A stretch of 64,000 bases of DNA from Methanorbis furvi (GCF_032714615.1 NZ_JAWDKA010000003.1:152514-216513), one strand, 5' to 3'. Positions 36,748 through 45,824 are shown, counted from the stretch's first letter. The notes: generated from the sequence alone by a model not told the origin. Numbers and translations: made by a program.

Positions 36748-37649
36748 TGGATGGTGACTCCGCCGGTTTCGTTGAACTTTGCGGTTTTGCCGTTGTAGTG
36801 AACGCTCTCCGGCGGAAGGCCGACGGTTGCTTTGAGGAGGATGTCGGCGATCTCATCGTCAAGAATTTTCACAATTCCTGTAAGACTCATGGTCGGGCGC
36901 GGGTTGACGTCAAGCACCCAGATTTTTTCTCCGACGACTACATCGATGCCGACATAGCCCTGACAGCCGAGGCGTTCGATGGTCTTTTTGGCAACCTCGA
37001 TTATTTCCGTTTCACGTTCCGGATGTATCGGAGTTTCTCCGCCATGGTAGGAGAACGTGCCGTTATCGTCGATCTCTGCATACTGGCGGTTGATGCTGAG
37101 GAAAACCGGGGGGAGCCCGCTGTAAAATCCGCAGGCTTCACCAACAACGCGGCTGCCGACGATGCTGACGCTGTAGTGTTCGCCTTCGAGGAACTCGACT
37201 GCCATCTCATCTTTGTTTGGGAGCTCGCCGTCTTTTGCGATGCGGACGCCTACAGAACCTGCTCCTTTGATCGGTTTTATGACGCGTTTGCCCGGGTGAT
37301 CAGCCGGAACTTCGGCCGGGACATTGATATTGACTCCTGCAAGTACTTTTGCGGTGAGACGTTTGTTTGCACAGACGGCGATGCTGGTGCTGTCGGTGCC
37401 GATGTTGTGCGTTGCAAGTTCCAGTGTGTGGGTGAACGCGGAGAGCAGTTCGTCAGGGGCAATGACGAGACCATATTCGCACTCAGGTGCAAGCCGTGCA
37501 ATTTCTGCGTTGAAGTCACCTGATGACGGCTGGAGCACGGTGTGTCCGATTCGTTCAAAGCTTTCTTTGAGAGCGGCGACCATTGCTTTTCCTTCAGGGG
37601 CAAGGGTTGGGTCACGTGCCGCGGTGTATTCGGCGATGAGAATCTTCAT
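36744..37649 (-). CDS. mfnD: Tyramine-L-glutamate ligase MfnD (ATP-grasp)
   Basis: About 301 residues, ATP-grasp fold: NKRLTAKVLAGVNINVP, RVIKPIKGAGSVGVRIAKD (ATP-binding lysine), FLEGEHYSVSIVGSR, and the metal site in GYVGIDVVVGEKIWVLDVNPRPTMS. It ligates glutamate to tyramine in methanofuran synthesis. An ATG nine codons upstream (37676) is possible, but the family starts at MKILIAEY. It overlaps mfnF by four bases. tRNA-Gln lies just upstream. Confidence 0.88.
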   Translation of the reverse strand: MKILIAEYTAARDPTLAPEGKAMVAALKESFERIGHTVLQPSSGDFNAEIARLAPECEYGLVIAPDELLSAFTHTLELATHNIGTDSTSIAVCANKRLTAKVLAGVNINVPAEVPADHPGKRVIKPIKGAGSVGVRIAKDGELPNKDEMAVEFLEGEHYSVSIVGSRVVGEACGFYSGLPPVFLSINRQYAEIDDNGTFSYHGGETPIHPERETEIIEVAKKTIERLGCQGYVGIDVVVGEKIWVLDVNPRPTMSLTGIVKILDDEIADILLKATVGLPPESVHYNGKTAKFNETGGVTIQ

Positions 37650-37711
37650 CTGTAGTAATTGATCAGGATGATTCATCAGGATACCGATAGGGAATCATAA
37701 AAGAGGAGAGA

Positions 37712-37784
37712 TACTCTCGGGCGGGTTCGAACCGCCGTCTCCGGCTCCAAAGGCCGGAATGATTGACCACTACACTACGAGAGT
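37712..37784 (-). tRNA. tRNA-Gln (anticodon TTG)
   Basis: Cloverleaf of 73 nt on the minus strand: acceptor actctcg/cgagagt, anticodon stem ccggc/gccgg around CTTTGGA with anticodon TTG, T loop TTCGAAC, discriminator A. Confidence 0.93.
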
Positions 37785-37935
37785 CCGGAAAAATTCTTTA
37801 CATTAATCTGTCTTTTTTCCTTATATCGATTGCCGTTTTCAGGCACCATTTTGCGGTCATTTTTTTATGTTGAAAGTGCTATGTAATAGGGTAGTCTGCA
37901 TCTGTCGAACTCCGGCAGTGCGGGTGTATTGATCT

Positions 37936-38020
37936 GCGAGGGTAGCCAAGCCAGGCCAACGGCGTCAGACTTAAGATCTGATCTATTAGTAGTTCATGGG
38001 TTCGAATCCCACCCCTCGCA
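37936..38020 (+). tRNA. tRNA-Leu (anticodon TAA)
   Basis: Class II tRNA of 85 nt: acceptor gcgaggg/ccctcgc, anticodon loop CTTAAGA, long variable arm (atctattagtagttcat), T loop TTCGAAT, discriminator A. It ends 13 bases before the following coding sequence, so the downstream gene may share its promoter. Confidence 0.95.
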
Positions 38021-38033
38021 TCAGGTGTCTTTT

Positions 38034-38960
38034 ATGAAGCCAATTCGTTTGCGCGATTTTGTGATGACCGATGATGGTTGTCTGTATGCTGTTTCAGGAT
38101 ATGAGAATGAGAGCCGTGCAGAGTGTGTTCTTCGATATGTGCCAACAACCGACGGCGACCGCGTTTCTCCATGGGGCGTGCGATACAAAAAATATGATTT
38201 TGCCGATGCGTTTGCCTGGGTGCAGGAGCATAAGCCCACGTATCTGGATCTTGTTCACCGCGTGCCGCTCACCGATATCATCCGGGTTTTCAAGCCCGAG
38301 GAGCTGGCAGCAGAGATTGCGGCGCGGAGTCCGCGTGTTGCACGACTGTTTTCGCATTTTGATCTGCCGGAGATGACCTGGGGATGCACGGGTTCGCTTC
38401 TGGCGGGTCTTGAAAACGATGCATCCGACATCGATATGGTTGTGTACGGGAGCGCCTGGTTTACGGCGCGGCAGCAGCTGATGAACGCGGTTGCCGCAGG
38501 AAAAATTCCTGCAATGAGTGAAGAGATGTGGCGGAAAGTGTACAACAAACGGGTGCCTGATATTTCGTTCGACGAGTTCGTGCTGCACGAGTCAAGGAAA
38601 TTCAACCGCGGCGAGTTTGAAGGAACATATTTTGATCTGCTGTACTCACGCGGATATGATAATCTGCACTCGGTCCCGCCAATCACGCTTGGTAAAAAAA
38701 CCGGAAAAATGACCATCGAGGCAACAGTGACGGATGCATCTCTTGCGTTTGACAGCCCGGGCATCTATGTGGTGGATCATGAGGAGATTGATCTGGTGCT
38801 ATCGTTCACGCACACCTACTGCGGCCAGTGTTTCACCGGCGAAGTGCTTGAGGCGTGCGGTGTTGTGGAGGAGCACGGCAATCAGACATGGCTGATTGTC
38901 GGAACGACCCGCGAGGCACACGGCGAGTATATTGTGTCGCGGACACTTTTGGATCAGTAA
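38034..38960 (+). CDS. Nucleotidyltransferase-fold protein (COG1665-like)
   Basis: 308 residues. A DNA polymerase beta-type nucleotidyltransferase core is suggested by WGCTGSLLAGLENDASDIDMVVYG, with the GS motif and the DxD metal pair (about 118-141). The substrate is unknown. The frame is open upstream through tRNA-Leu, but the start at MKPIRLRDFVM is the first ATG after the tRNA. It also has C-terminal beta-rich sequence. It may be transcribed with the tRNA. Confidence 0.8.
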   Translation: MKPIRLRDFVMTDDGCLYAVSGYENESRAECVLRYVPTTDGDRVSPWGVRYKKYDFADAFAWVQEHKPTYLDLVHRVPLTDIIRVFKPEELAAEIAARSPRVARLFSHFDLPEMTWGCTGSLLAGLENDASDIDMVVYGSAWFTARQQLMNAVAAGKIPAMSEEMWRKVYNKRVPDISFDEFVLHESRKFNRGEFEGTYFDLLYSRGYDNLHSVPPITLGKKTGKMTIEATVTDASLAFDSPGIYVVDHEEIDLVLSFTHTYCGQCFTGEVLEACGVVEEHGNQTWLIVGTTREAHGEYIVSRTLLDQ

Positions 38961-39171
38961 TTTTTTTTGAAATTTTTTTTGTTTCATCTCACAAAAAATT
39001 TCATCGATTTTTTTCTGGTAGGAGTTACGCGGTGTGATTCTGTGCATTCCGTGGTTACTCCAAGTAAAACCACATACAAAGAATTTCTCCTCCGTAATTA
39101 TCCAACGAAAATATGCCCCAGAAAAAATCGACAAAATATTTTCATCGTATCACAAATCACCACAAAAGAAG

Positions 39172-39256
39172 TGCGAAGGAAGGGATTCGAACCCCAGAAC
39201 TCCTATGAGAATAGACCCTGAATCTATCGCCGTTGACCTGGCTTGGCTACCTTCGC
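39172..39256 (-). tRNA. tRNA-Leu (anticodon CAG)
   Basis: Class II tRNA of 85 nt on the minus strand: acceptor gcgaagg/ccttcgc, anticodon stem ataga/tctat around TTCAGGG with anticodon CAG, variable arm, T loop TTCGAAT, discriminator A. Confidence 0.94.
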
Positions 39257-39339
39257 AAATTACTGCCGTTAACAATCCAATTCAGGAATGTCTTCGTGCT
39301 CTATCATATTTGCTGTTCTGATAGATAAACATAGGGATA

Positions 39340-40179
39340 TCACTTTTTGACAGAAACACAGCCGTAGATCTTTTTCCATTTTCTCACCAGCGCATACTCA
39401 GGATTTGCTGAACGCAGCAGTCCCTCAATCACCTCAGGATCATCAGGACGATGATACATACAGATCGAAACCTTGGGAGAACACTGCGCAAGCGTCGCCA
39501 AAGCTCCATCAAGCATCAGCCGTTCCGCCCCCTCAATATCAGCCTTCAGAAAATCAACACAGGGCAGACCAGTCTCTTCCACAAACGCATCCACCGTAGT
39601 CACCGCAACTTTGGCCTTTCTCCCCTCCTGCGGCAAAACCATCGACGACCCCACAAGCGTATCAGCAAGAATCGTAAACTCAGCCTCCCCCTTTTCTGCA
39701 CCAAGTGCATAAGGAACAATCGTCACTCTCTCGCACAGCTCAGGATTGAGATCCAGTGTGTGCCTGAGCAACCTCCGTGCTTCAGGAACCGGCTCAAACG
39801 CATACACCTCTGCCCCTCGGTATGCCGCAAGCAGAGAAAAAATTCCAAGATTTGCACCGCAGTCAAACACCACATCCCCTTCCAAAATGTGCACACCTCC
39901 CCACTCATACGGCCCCTCATCCAGATACCCAAACCTTCCAAGCATCGCAGGAAACAAAATATCCCCGATCTCCATCGCATAATAGGCATCCTCGCGTGTC
40001 GGATGATTCTCTCCCGGGAGAACTGGCAGACGGAGCGGACCAAGACGCAGACAGTCCTCCTCCTTAGAATACAACATTGAAAAAAATTTCTCGTACTGAT
40101 ACCGGTAAAAATTCTCAGTCCGGTCCTCTTTGGTCAGAGCATACCGCAGCCGGTCAAGCAGGGGAATATGATCTCCCAT
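39340..40179 (-). CDS. FkbM family methyltransferase
   Basis: 279 residues. The SAM-binding motif VVFDCGANLGIFSLLAAYRG (about 101-120), followed by AEVYAFEPVPEARRLL and the FkbM motif VDFLKADIEGAERLMLDGA, defines the family. Relatives O-methylate sugars or glycan intermediates. The gene directly adjoins a flippase-like gene upstream on the same strand with no gap, which suggests a role in surface glycan or lipid modification. Confidence 0.88.
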   Translation of the reverse strand: MGDHIPLLDRLRYALTKEDRTENFYRYQYEKFFSMLYSKEEDCLRLGPLRLPVLPGENHPTREDAYYAMEIGDILFPAMLGRFGYLDEGPYEWGGVHILEGDVVFDCGANLGIFSLLAAYRGAEVYAFEPVPEARRLLRHTLDLNPELCERVTIVPYALGAEKGEAEFTILADTLVGSSMVLPQEGRKAKVAVTTVDAFVEETGLPCVDFLKADIEGAERLMLDGALATLAQCSPKVSICMYHRPDDPEVIEGLLRSANPEYALVRKWKKIYGCVSVKK

Positions 40180-41229
40180 TTACCCCTGACCCTCTTGTAT
40201 CTCCACCTTTTCATTCGCCGCCTCACGCTTCACAATACGGAAACTTGCAATGAACCCGATAAGAATATTTGAGTAATACATAATCAAACGCTGTAAAATT
40301 ACGAACAGTCCCACAACCGACGTTGGCAGAATCAGCGAATAGAACGCCGCATAACTGATCTCAGCAATACCGGCACCGCCCGGAGTTGTCGGCAGCATCA
40401 GAATAATTGCAATAATTAACTGGAACACAATCGAAATCAGCAGGTTCGGCGGGTAACCAAGCCCCATCATAATCACCGATGCAATCGAGTACTCACAGAC
40501 CCAGAAAACCACCGACAGGAGAAAACCTAAGATCAGCCCCATCCTCGCCTTTCCAGTAAACATTCTGAAGGTAAGGAACAACCGGTCAATCGCCTCATCA
40601 ATCTGCGTGATAAGTTTTTCAACCCGTTCCGTCTCCCACTTCTTCGTAAAAAATTTCACGGTCTTGAAGGTAATTTTTCGAACCCAGTCAGGTCTGCTGA
40701 ACAGAACAATGATCAGAACCAGCAGTCCGACAAAAAATCCGGTTCCAATCCATGCAGCCGTGATCATATAATCAGGCACAAGCCCCTCGCCTCCGGCAAG
40801 TGAGAACAGTCCCATGCCGATGATGACACCGATCACCAGCAGCACCGCTTCAAGCAGCCGCTCTATCAGAACAACAGCCGTCGCATCCGCGATCGGCATG
40901 TTCGCCTTATACAGCTCATGAATCCGTACCGGTTCCCCGCCGATCTGTGACGGCGTGATCGACGCAACCAGCTGTCCGGCACACACCATGTTCAGACTGT
41001 GGAAAAACGGAATCACATACCCAAGTGCCTTGCACATCACCTGAATACGCACAGCCCACACACACATTGCCAGCATGTGCAGACAGAACGCAAGCAAAAG
41101 ATACCATGGATTCAGATTTTTGAGCGCCTCAACTGTGTCCTCATCAAATGTGAGAACCAGCACCACAAGGAGAATAACCATCGACAAGCCGATGGAGAGC
41201 CACAACCACTTCTTCTGCTTCGCGTCCAT
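40180..41229 (-). CDS. Flippase-like/LPG synthase transmembrane family protein, paralogue 1
   Basis: 349 residues, about eight transmembrane helices, of the UPF0104 (TIGR00374) family. Typical motifs are ITPSQIGGEPVRIHELYKA (about 97-115), TAVVLIERLLEAVLL and LPTTPGGAGIAEISYAAFYSL. Relatives occur in lysyl-phosphatidylglycerol synthases and as lipid or glycolipid transporters. It adjoins FkbM. A second copy lies 375 bases upstream beyond a palindromic repeat element. Confidence 0.85.
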   Translation of the reverse strand: MDAKQKKWLWLSIGLSMVILLVVLVLTFDEDTVEALKNLNPWYLLLAFCLHMLAMCVWAVRIQVMCKALGYVIPFFHSLNMVCAGQLVASITPSQIGGEPVRIHELYKANMPIADATAVVLIERLLEAVLLVIGVIIGMGLFSLAGGEGLVPDYMITAAWIGTGFFVGLLVLIIVLFSRPDWVRKITFKTVKFFTKKWETERVEKLITQIDEAIDRLFLTFRMFTGKARMGLILGFLLSVVFWVCEYSIASVIMMGLGYPPNLLISIVFQLIIAIILMLPTTPGGAGIAEISYAAFYSLILPTSVVGLFVILQRLIMYYSNILIGFIASFRIVKREAANEKVEIQEGQG

Positions 41230-41304
41230 ACAGTCCCAAAAACTCTTAATAAAGAATTGTTCCCAGATGATTTAAAGGTAGATCTATTCCTGGGCTTTTT
41301 TTCA

Positions 41305-41600
41305 CTACGTCCAGGCCTCCCACGGAACACACAGAACACACTGAAGTAAAAAGATCACGGAGCAGACGTGAACATCACTGAATCCAAAAACAATTCATTT
41401 CCGTGGTGTTCACGTCTGCTCCGTGATGTTTTTCTGTGAAATTTCCGTGTGCTCCGTTTTTCCTGCGAAGCAGCGAGCAGGTCGAAACGACTACTGAAAG
41501 GAGGAGTTAAACACGACGGGACGGCGTGTGTAAGGCATGCGAATCGTGGGCGGAGCTGATCAATCCCAAACAGTGTTTGCCAACAAACGAATTTATTGGC
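41305..41600. repeat. Dispersed palindromic element, copy 7 with tail module
   Basis: Left end 'ggcctcccacggaacacaca', core 'gatcacggagcagacgtgaa' and 'gttcacgtctgctccgtgat', right 'gtgctccgtttttcctgcga', then the tail module with 'ggaggagttaaacacgacgg' and 'aggcatgcgaatcgtgggcg'. Almost identical to copy 6. It fills the gap between the two flippase paralogues. Confidence 0.88.
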
Positions 41601-41604
41601 AAGC

Positions 41605-42645
41605 CTATTCCTGGGCTTTTTTCATCGAGGCTGAAGTCTCACGCCTGACGATGTGCAGACTCGCAATAATACCGACAACCACGTTGAAGTAGTACATAAT
41701 CAAACGCCACAACAGAACGAATACCCCAACCAGCGGCAGAGGAATTATCAGCGAATAGAATGCGCCGATACTGATCTCTGAGATTCCGACGCCGCCGGGC
41801 GTTAAGGGAATCATCATGATCATGGCAATCAGCAGCTGGAAAATGAACGAGAGTAAATACATCGGTTCAAGACCAAGCCCCATCATCAAAACTGATGCGA
41901 TGATGAACTCAGACACCCAGAATGCAACCGTCATCACAAGGCCAAGCACAAGCCCGAGTTTTGATCTGCCGGCAAAGTGGCCGATGGTTACATAGAACTG
42001 ATCAACGTTCTCATCAACCGAAGCCATGAACCGCTCGACCCTGTGTGACTCCCATCGTTTGGTAAAGATGCCTGATATTTTGGTGACAATAATTTTCGTC
42101 CAGGCAGGATGCTTCACCAGCACCGCGAACAGCATCAGCATTGCGGCAAAAAATATGGTGGCAAAGTATGCAATTCCCATATATACGGGCGGGAAATTCA
42201 GGTACCCGAACAGTTCTCCAAGCAGACACACGCCGATAACCGTTCCGATGCCAAGCACGATTCCGTCGAACACGCGTTCCATCAAAACAACAGCCGTTGC
42301 ATCTGCTGTCGGCACGTCAGCCTTGTAGAGTTCGTAGACTCTGACTGCTTCGCCGCCGACCTGTGACGGCGTCACTGCGGCCACAAGCATGTTGGAACAG
42401 ACGAGATTTACCGAGTGAAGAAACGGCACCTTGTAGTTGAGCGACCAGCACATCAGCTTGATGCGCAGAGCCCAGAACACGATGGATAAAACATGTAAAA
42501 GAAATGCAAGAAGAATAAACCAGGGATTACATTTTTCCAGTGCGACGAGCGTGTCTGCGTCGAACGTCAAAAGAAGCATTACCACCAGTACAACTACACT
42601 GATGGCAACTGAGATGATCAGCCATTTCTTTTGCGCTTTATTCAT
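41605..42645 (-). CDS. Flippase-like/LPG synthase transmembrane family protein, paralogue 2
   Basis: 346 residues, same eight-helix plan as the gene at 40180, with VTPSQVGGEAVRVYELYKA, TAVVLMERVFDGIVLG and PLTPGGVGISEISIGAFYSL at matching positions, so it is a tandem duplicate. The ATG at 42645 (MNKAQKKW) is preferred over an upstream ATG at 42690, because it aligns with the start of the paralogue (MDAKQKKW) and has an AGGT site. Confidence 0.85.
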   Translation of the reverse strand: MNKAQKKWLIISVAISVVVLVVMLLLTFDADTLVALEKCNPWFILLAFLLHVLSIVFWALRIKLMCWSLNYKVPFLHSVNLVCSNMLVAAVTPSQVGGEAVRVYELYKADVPTADATAVVLMERVFDGIVLGIGTVIGVCLLGELFGYLNFPPVYMGIAYFATIFFAAMLMLFAVLVKHPAWTKIIVTKISGIFTKRWESHRVERFMASVDENVDQFYVTIGHFAGRSKLGLVLGLVMTVAFWVSEFIIASVLMMGLGLEPMYLLSFIFQLLIAMIMMIPLTPGGVGISEISIGAFYSLIIPLPLVGVFVLLWRLIMYYFNVVVGIIASLHIVRRETSASMKKAQE

Positions 42646-42700
42646 GGAAAAAAACCTGAAGGATGTATAAGCGTATTGGCTATCAGCCAATAAATACTTT

Positions 42701-43099
42701 TTAGGAACGCTTCACGTACCGATGAAGCAGAATTCCGTCCGCATCAAGCCGTTCGCCGCCGTTTTCATACAGCTCAAAGCCGAGATGGTAAACGATCAGA
42801 TCAGCACCGATACGTTCTGCAAGAGCAATCATCGGCGGAACAATCTCGGTTCCCGGCCGTATCGCATACACCACGTCAGCATCTGCATACGAGGAGAGCG
42901 TCGGTGTGAACACATCGTCCACTATTGCAGGAACTGCTGTATTCTGATATGCATGAATGTCGGTGCAGAGGATTGGAATCCCGGCATGCTGAATGATCTC
43001 TGCCGCGGTTGTTTTTCCGCCAAACCCAATTTCAACTGCTGACCGGTAGTGATTGCAGATATATTCGCCGACCTTTGTCTCAATCTGATGGATAGTCAC
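42701..43099 (-). CDS. UPF0146 family protein
   Basis: 132 residues. It matches the archaeal UPF0146 family, which resembles a small SAM-binding Rossmann domain: SAVEIGFGGKTTAAEIIQ, PILCTDIHAY, VYAIRPGTEIVPPM and ADLIVYHLGFELYE. No enzyme activity is known. Divergent from the archaemetzincin gene. Confidence 0.83.
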   Translation of the reverse strand: MTIHQIETKVGEYICNHYRSAVEIGFGGKTTAAEIIQHAGIPILCTDIHAYQNTAVPAIVDDVFTPTLSSYADADVVYAIRPGTEIVPPMIALAERIGADLIVYHLGFELYENGGERLDADGILLHRYVKRS

Positions 43100-43162
43100 A
43101 ATGAATCCCGTCTGAAGTGTTCAATATGTTTATGTCCCGTCACAATGAAACTATCTACCACT

Positions 43163-43765
43163 ATGGGAGTACATGTTTTCTGGGACAGCAGAGTTCCTAT
43201 CGGTCTGAGCAGACCGGTCACTGAGGAGCTGTCAGGAGTTCTTGAGATGCCTGTATCCCGCATCGACAACGGCACGTTTCCGCTGGAAGGGTTTGATCCG
43301 ATGCGTCAGCAGTGTGATGCCGTAAAAATACTCACGAAACTCGATATATTCCGTCAACGGTATCCGCAGCTTTTCAAACCGGAGAATATTGATATAGGCT
43401 ATTACAATAAGTTCAATCACCTTCATGAAAAAGTCCTGCTGATTACGCCGGTGGATATTTTTGAGCCGCTCGCAGATTTTGTGTTCGGTCTTGCGTACCC
43501 GTCGCTTGGTGTTGCTGTTGTGTCGCCTGCAAGACTTACGAACGAGTTTTACGGCCGACACGCGGATGATGATGCGTTGGTTGACCGGATGGTGAAAGAA
43601 GGAGCGCATGAGATCGGTCATCTGTTTGGTCTTGAGCACTGTGATAATCCGGGATGTATTATGTACTGTCCGAGAAATCTTGATGATTTAGACCGGAAAC
43701 GTAAGTACTTCTGCGGCAGGTGCCGGATACAGCTGAACGGTCAGAGGGAAGGAGATCTGTTCTGA
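43163..43765 (+). CDS. amzA: Archaemetzincin metalloprotease
   Basis: About 200 residues. The signature HEIGHLFGLEHC, with DNPGCIMYC directly after and FCGRCRIQL further on, matches the archaemetzincin zinc-site pattern: three His ligands, catalytic Glu, four structural cysteines and the Met-turn. The family's substrates are unknown. Starts at 43145 or 43163 are both possible. A TATA-like 'caatatgttta' at about 43123 favours a very short leader. Its stop overlaps the ATG of a Cas1-like gene (TGATG). Confidence 0.9.
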   Translation: MGVHVFWDSRVPIGLSRPVTEELSGVLEMPVSRIDNGTFPLEGFDPMRQQCDAVKILTKLDIFRQRYPQLFKPENIDIGYYNKFNHLHEKVLLITPVDIFEPLADFVFGLAYPSLGVAVVSPARLTNEFYGRHADDDALVDRMVKEGAHEIGHLFGLEHCDNPGCIMYCPRNLDDLDRKRKYFCGRCRIQLNGQREGDLF

Positions 43766-44709
43766 TGACATCTGAGGTCCCGTGGGTAACGGTCTGGGGA
43801 TACGGCGCTGATATTCGTGCGACCCCAAAGACGCTGATAGTCCGGGGCAAAACCGAGAGAACAGCGTATCCGCTTTCGTCGTTTCATCATCTCCTGATTG
43901 TCGGAGGGCACACTCTTGAAACTGCGGCGGTCTCTCATTTAATTTCAAACAATATTTCGGTATCATTTTTTGATGTGCATGGTGAGCCGGTCGGTTCCAT
44001 CCGCCCGGTTGGCGGTGATGCGTATCCTCTCCGGTCAGGTCAGAAAAATCTCCCGGTACGCAGTTCGGCAATGTCGGTGATTACGTCTGCGCTGAAGGCA
44101 CGGATGATGTATCTGAATGAGCTTGCGTCCGGACGCGATGATGGTCTGTTCTACAAGGGGGAGCTTGAGATTCTCAGCGATGCGTCATCCGAGCTTGAGT
44201 TTTTGATCACGCTTCCTGAGCTTGGCAGGATTTTCACGCTTACGCGCAATATGTATTATGAGATTCTCTCAAGGGCTGTTGCGCCTGAGCTTGGATATCA
44301 CCGCAGGGAAAAACCACCGTATGTGGATCCGGTGAATGCGATGTTTGCCCACGGGTATGCGGTGTTGTATGCAAGTGTTTCTGTTGCGGCTGCGGGAGCG
44401 GGGCTTGATCCTGAGATCGGTGCTCTTTACGGTAATGTGGTGCCTGCCGGGAAAAACCGGGGGGGCTGTGTTATGGATATTATGGAGCCTTTGATGACAC
44501 CGATGGTTGATCGTGTTGTTGTCGGGATGGCTGCTGAGGGACGGCTCAGTCGCAGGTATGAGGTCAGTTCGCGCTGTATTGTGTCCGAGCGGCTGATGAA
44601 TGAGTTCAATTTGCGTCTTGCGGAGTCGGTTGACTCAGCTGGTATCAACAGAAATGTGCGGATGTATGCTGATGCTGTTTCAAACGGCGGATCGTCGGGA
44701 CAGTTCTGA
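43765..44709 (+). CDS. Stand-alone Cas1-like protein with altered active site
   Basis: 314 residues. The N-terminal beta domain has HHLLIVGGHTLETAAVSHLI and VSFFDVHGEPVGSIRP, like Cas1. The helical domain has YVDPVNAMFAHGYAVLY (186-202), AAGAGLDPEIGALYG (209-223) and VMDIMEPLMTPMVDRVVVG, all at Cas1 positions. Of the Cas1 metal ligands, the C-terminal acid pair is kept (Asp238, Glu241), but the usual His (GFLH) is Tyr222, and by my alignment the helix Glu is Phe157. There is no Cas2, Cas4 or CRISPR array in the window. The start overlaps amzA and has an AAGGAGA site, so the two are co-translated. Probably a 'Cas1-solo' with non-CRISPR function. Confidence 0.8.
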   Translation: MTSEVPWVTVWGYGADIRATPKTLIVRGKTERTAYPLSSFHHLLIVGGHTLETAAVSHLISNNISVSFFDVHGEPVGSIRPVGGDAYPLRSGQKNLPVRSSAMSVITSALKARMMYLNELASGRDDGLFYKGELEILSDASSELEFLITLPELGRIFTLTRNMYYEILSRAVAPELGYHRREKPPYVDPVNAMFAHGYAVLYASVSVAAAGAGLDPEIGALYGNVVPAGKNRGGCVMDIMEPLMTPMVDRVVVGMAAEGRLSRRYEVSSRCIVSERLMNEFNLRLAESVDSAGINRNVRMYADAVSNGGSSGQF

Positions 44710-44737
44710 TTTATTGGCAAACGCTGTTAGTTGTAGC

Positions 44738-44876
44738 CACGCCCACGACTCGCATGCCTTACACACGCCGTCCCGTCGTGTTTAACTCCTCCTTTCAGTA
44801 GTCGTTTCGGCCTGCTCACTGCTTCGCAGGAAAAGCGGAACACACGGAAAAAACATCACGGAGCAGTGTACTCTCA
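44738..44876. repeat. Dispersed palindromic element, copy 8 (reversed tail module)
   Basis: Contains, in the opposite orientation to copies 6 and 7, 'cgcccacgactcgcatgcct', 'cgtcccgtcgtgtttaactc', 'ctttcagtagtcgtttcggc', then 'aaaagcggaacacacggaaa' and 'aacatcacggagcagtgtac'. The core then breaks off at unrelated sequence (about 44877-45090). Confidence 0.8.
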
Positions 44877-45094
44877 CAAAAAAATTAGTTGGCTTTTTTT
44901 TCTGAAAAATGTAATCAGGTGGATGGTGAGTGTGGTTTTATTTAGAAAAAAACCCACCGCAGATTCACACAGATTCCAAATCTGCGAAAATCTGCGGTTG
45001 GTCTATTCTCGTGCGTCCATACTCACCACCTACTCGCTTACGTTTTTCAGAAAAAAAGTAACTAAATTATTTCGCGGTATCACATTTTCTGTGA

Positions 45095-45140
45095 AATTTC
45101 CGTGTGTTCTGTGTGTTCCGTGGGAGGCCAGGAATTAATA
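45095..45140. repeat. Detached right end of a dispersed palindromic element
   Basis: 'gaaatttccgtgtgttctgt' followed by 'gtgttccgtgggaggccagg' is the usual right end of the element. It probably belongs to the copy starting at 44738, interrupted by about 220 bases that include a different inverted repeat ('cgcagattcacacagattcc' with 'tctgcgaaaatctgcgg'). No gene is seen in 44877-45094. Confidence 0.6.
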
Positions 45141-45170
45141 GGGAACACTGATTTTTCCAAAAAAAAATAT

Positions 45171-45824
45171 TCAGCGCTCTTCCTTCAGAAACGCTGCAAT
45201 CTCTTCAAGCATCGCACCGGGCCGTTCGATTTTTCTCTCCGCAAGATTGATCACCGTGCTTGGCGTTCCGGGAAGTACGCCGCCATCGATCAGAAAATCA
45301 TGCGCAACGTTCACCTGATCTGAAGTCACCGGCGAAATTTCACCAGAAATATTTGCCGATGTTGCAGTGATCGGGCTGTCAAGACCGGCAATGATCGAGA
45401 GAGCAACCGCATGATCAGGATACCGGATGCCAATAGTTCCCGTTCCTCCGGTGAGATCGCTCGGAAGACAGCTTTTCACCGGCAGCACCACGGTCACAGG
45501 GCCCGGCAGAAATTTACTGATGAACCGCTCGGCAAACTCATCCACATAGGCGATACCGTGAATCATCTCAATATCGCTCACCGCAACCGAGATCGGTTTT
45601 CCCATCGGCCGCTGCTTTGCCTCATACACCTTGTAGACTGCAATCTCTGAAAGAGCGTCCGCACCAAGACCATAGATTGTCTCGGTCGGATACACCACAA
45701 GCCCGTCGCGGGACAGTACCTGCACCGCTTTTTCGATCACCGCATCCATCGCCGGTGTTATCTCTGCTCGCTCAAAGTTGTAGGGATTTGTGCAGCTGCA
45801 CGCCGAATTTTCTGGTTTTGTCAT
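45171..45824 (-). CDS. tsaC: Threonylcarbamoyl-AMP synthase (TsaC/YrdC family)
   Basis: 217 residues, one YrdC/Sua5 domain: GLVVYPTETIYGLGADALSE, VYEAKQRPMGKPISVAVSD, FLPGPVTVVLP and PITATSANISGEISP. It makes threonylcarbamoyl-AMP for the t6A37 modification of ANN-decoding tRNAs, together with the KEOPS complex encoded elsewhere. The C-terminal Sua5 domain is absent. Confidence 0.93.
   Translation of the reverse strand: MTKPENSACSCTNPYNFERAEITPAMDAVIEKAVQVLSRDGLVVYPTETIYGLGADALSEIAVYKVYEAKQRPMGKPISVAVSDIEMIHGIAYVDEFAERFISKFLPGPVTVVLPVKSCLPSDLTGGTGTIGIRYPDHAVALSIIAGLDSPITATSANISGEISPVTSDQVNVAHDFLIDGGVLPGTPSTVINLAERKIERPGAMLEEIAAFLKEER

Noticed and set aside
37929..38033. Upstream extension of the nucleotidyltransferase gene
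   Set aside because: The extension would be translated from tRNA-Leu; the ATG at 38034 is the first after the tRNA.
43765..44709. Casposon (Cas1-based transposon)
   Set aside because: No family-B DNA polymerase, terminal inverted repeats or target duplications near the gene, and the active site seems altered.
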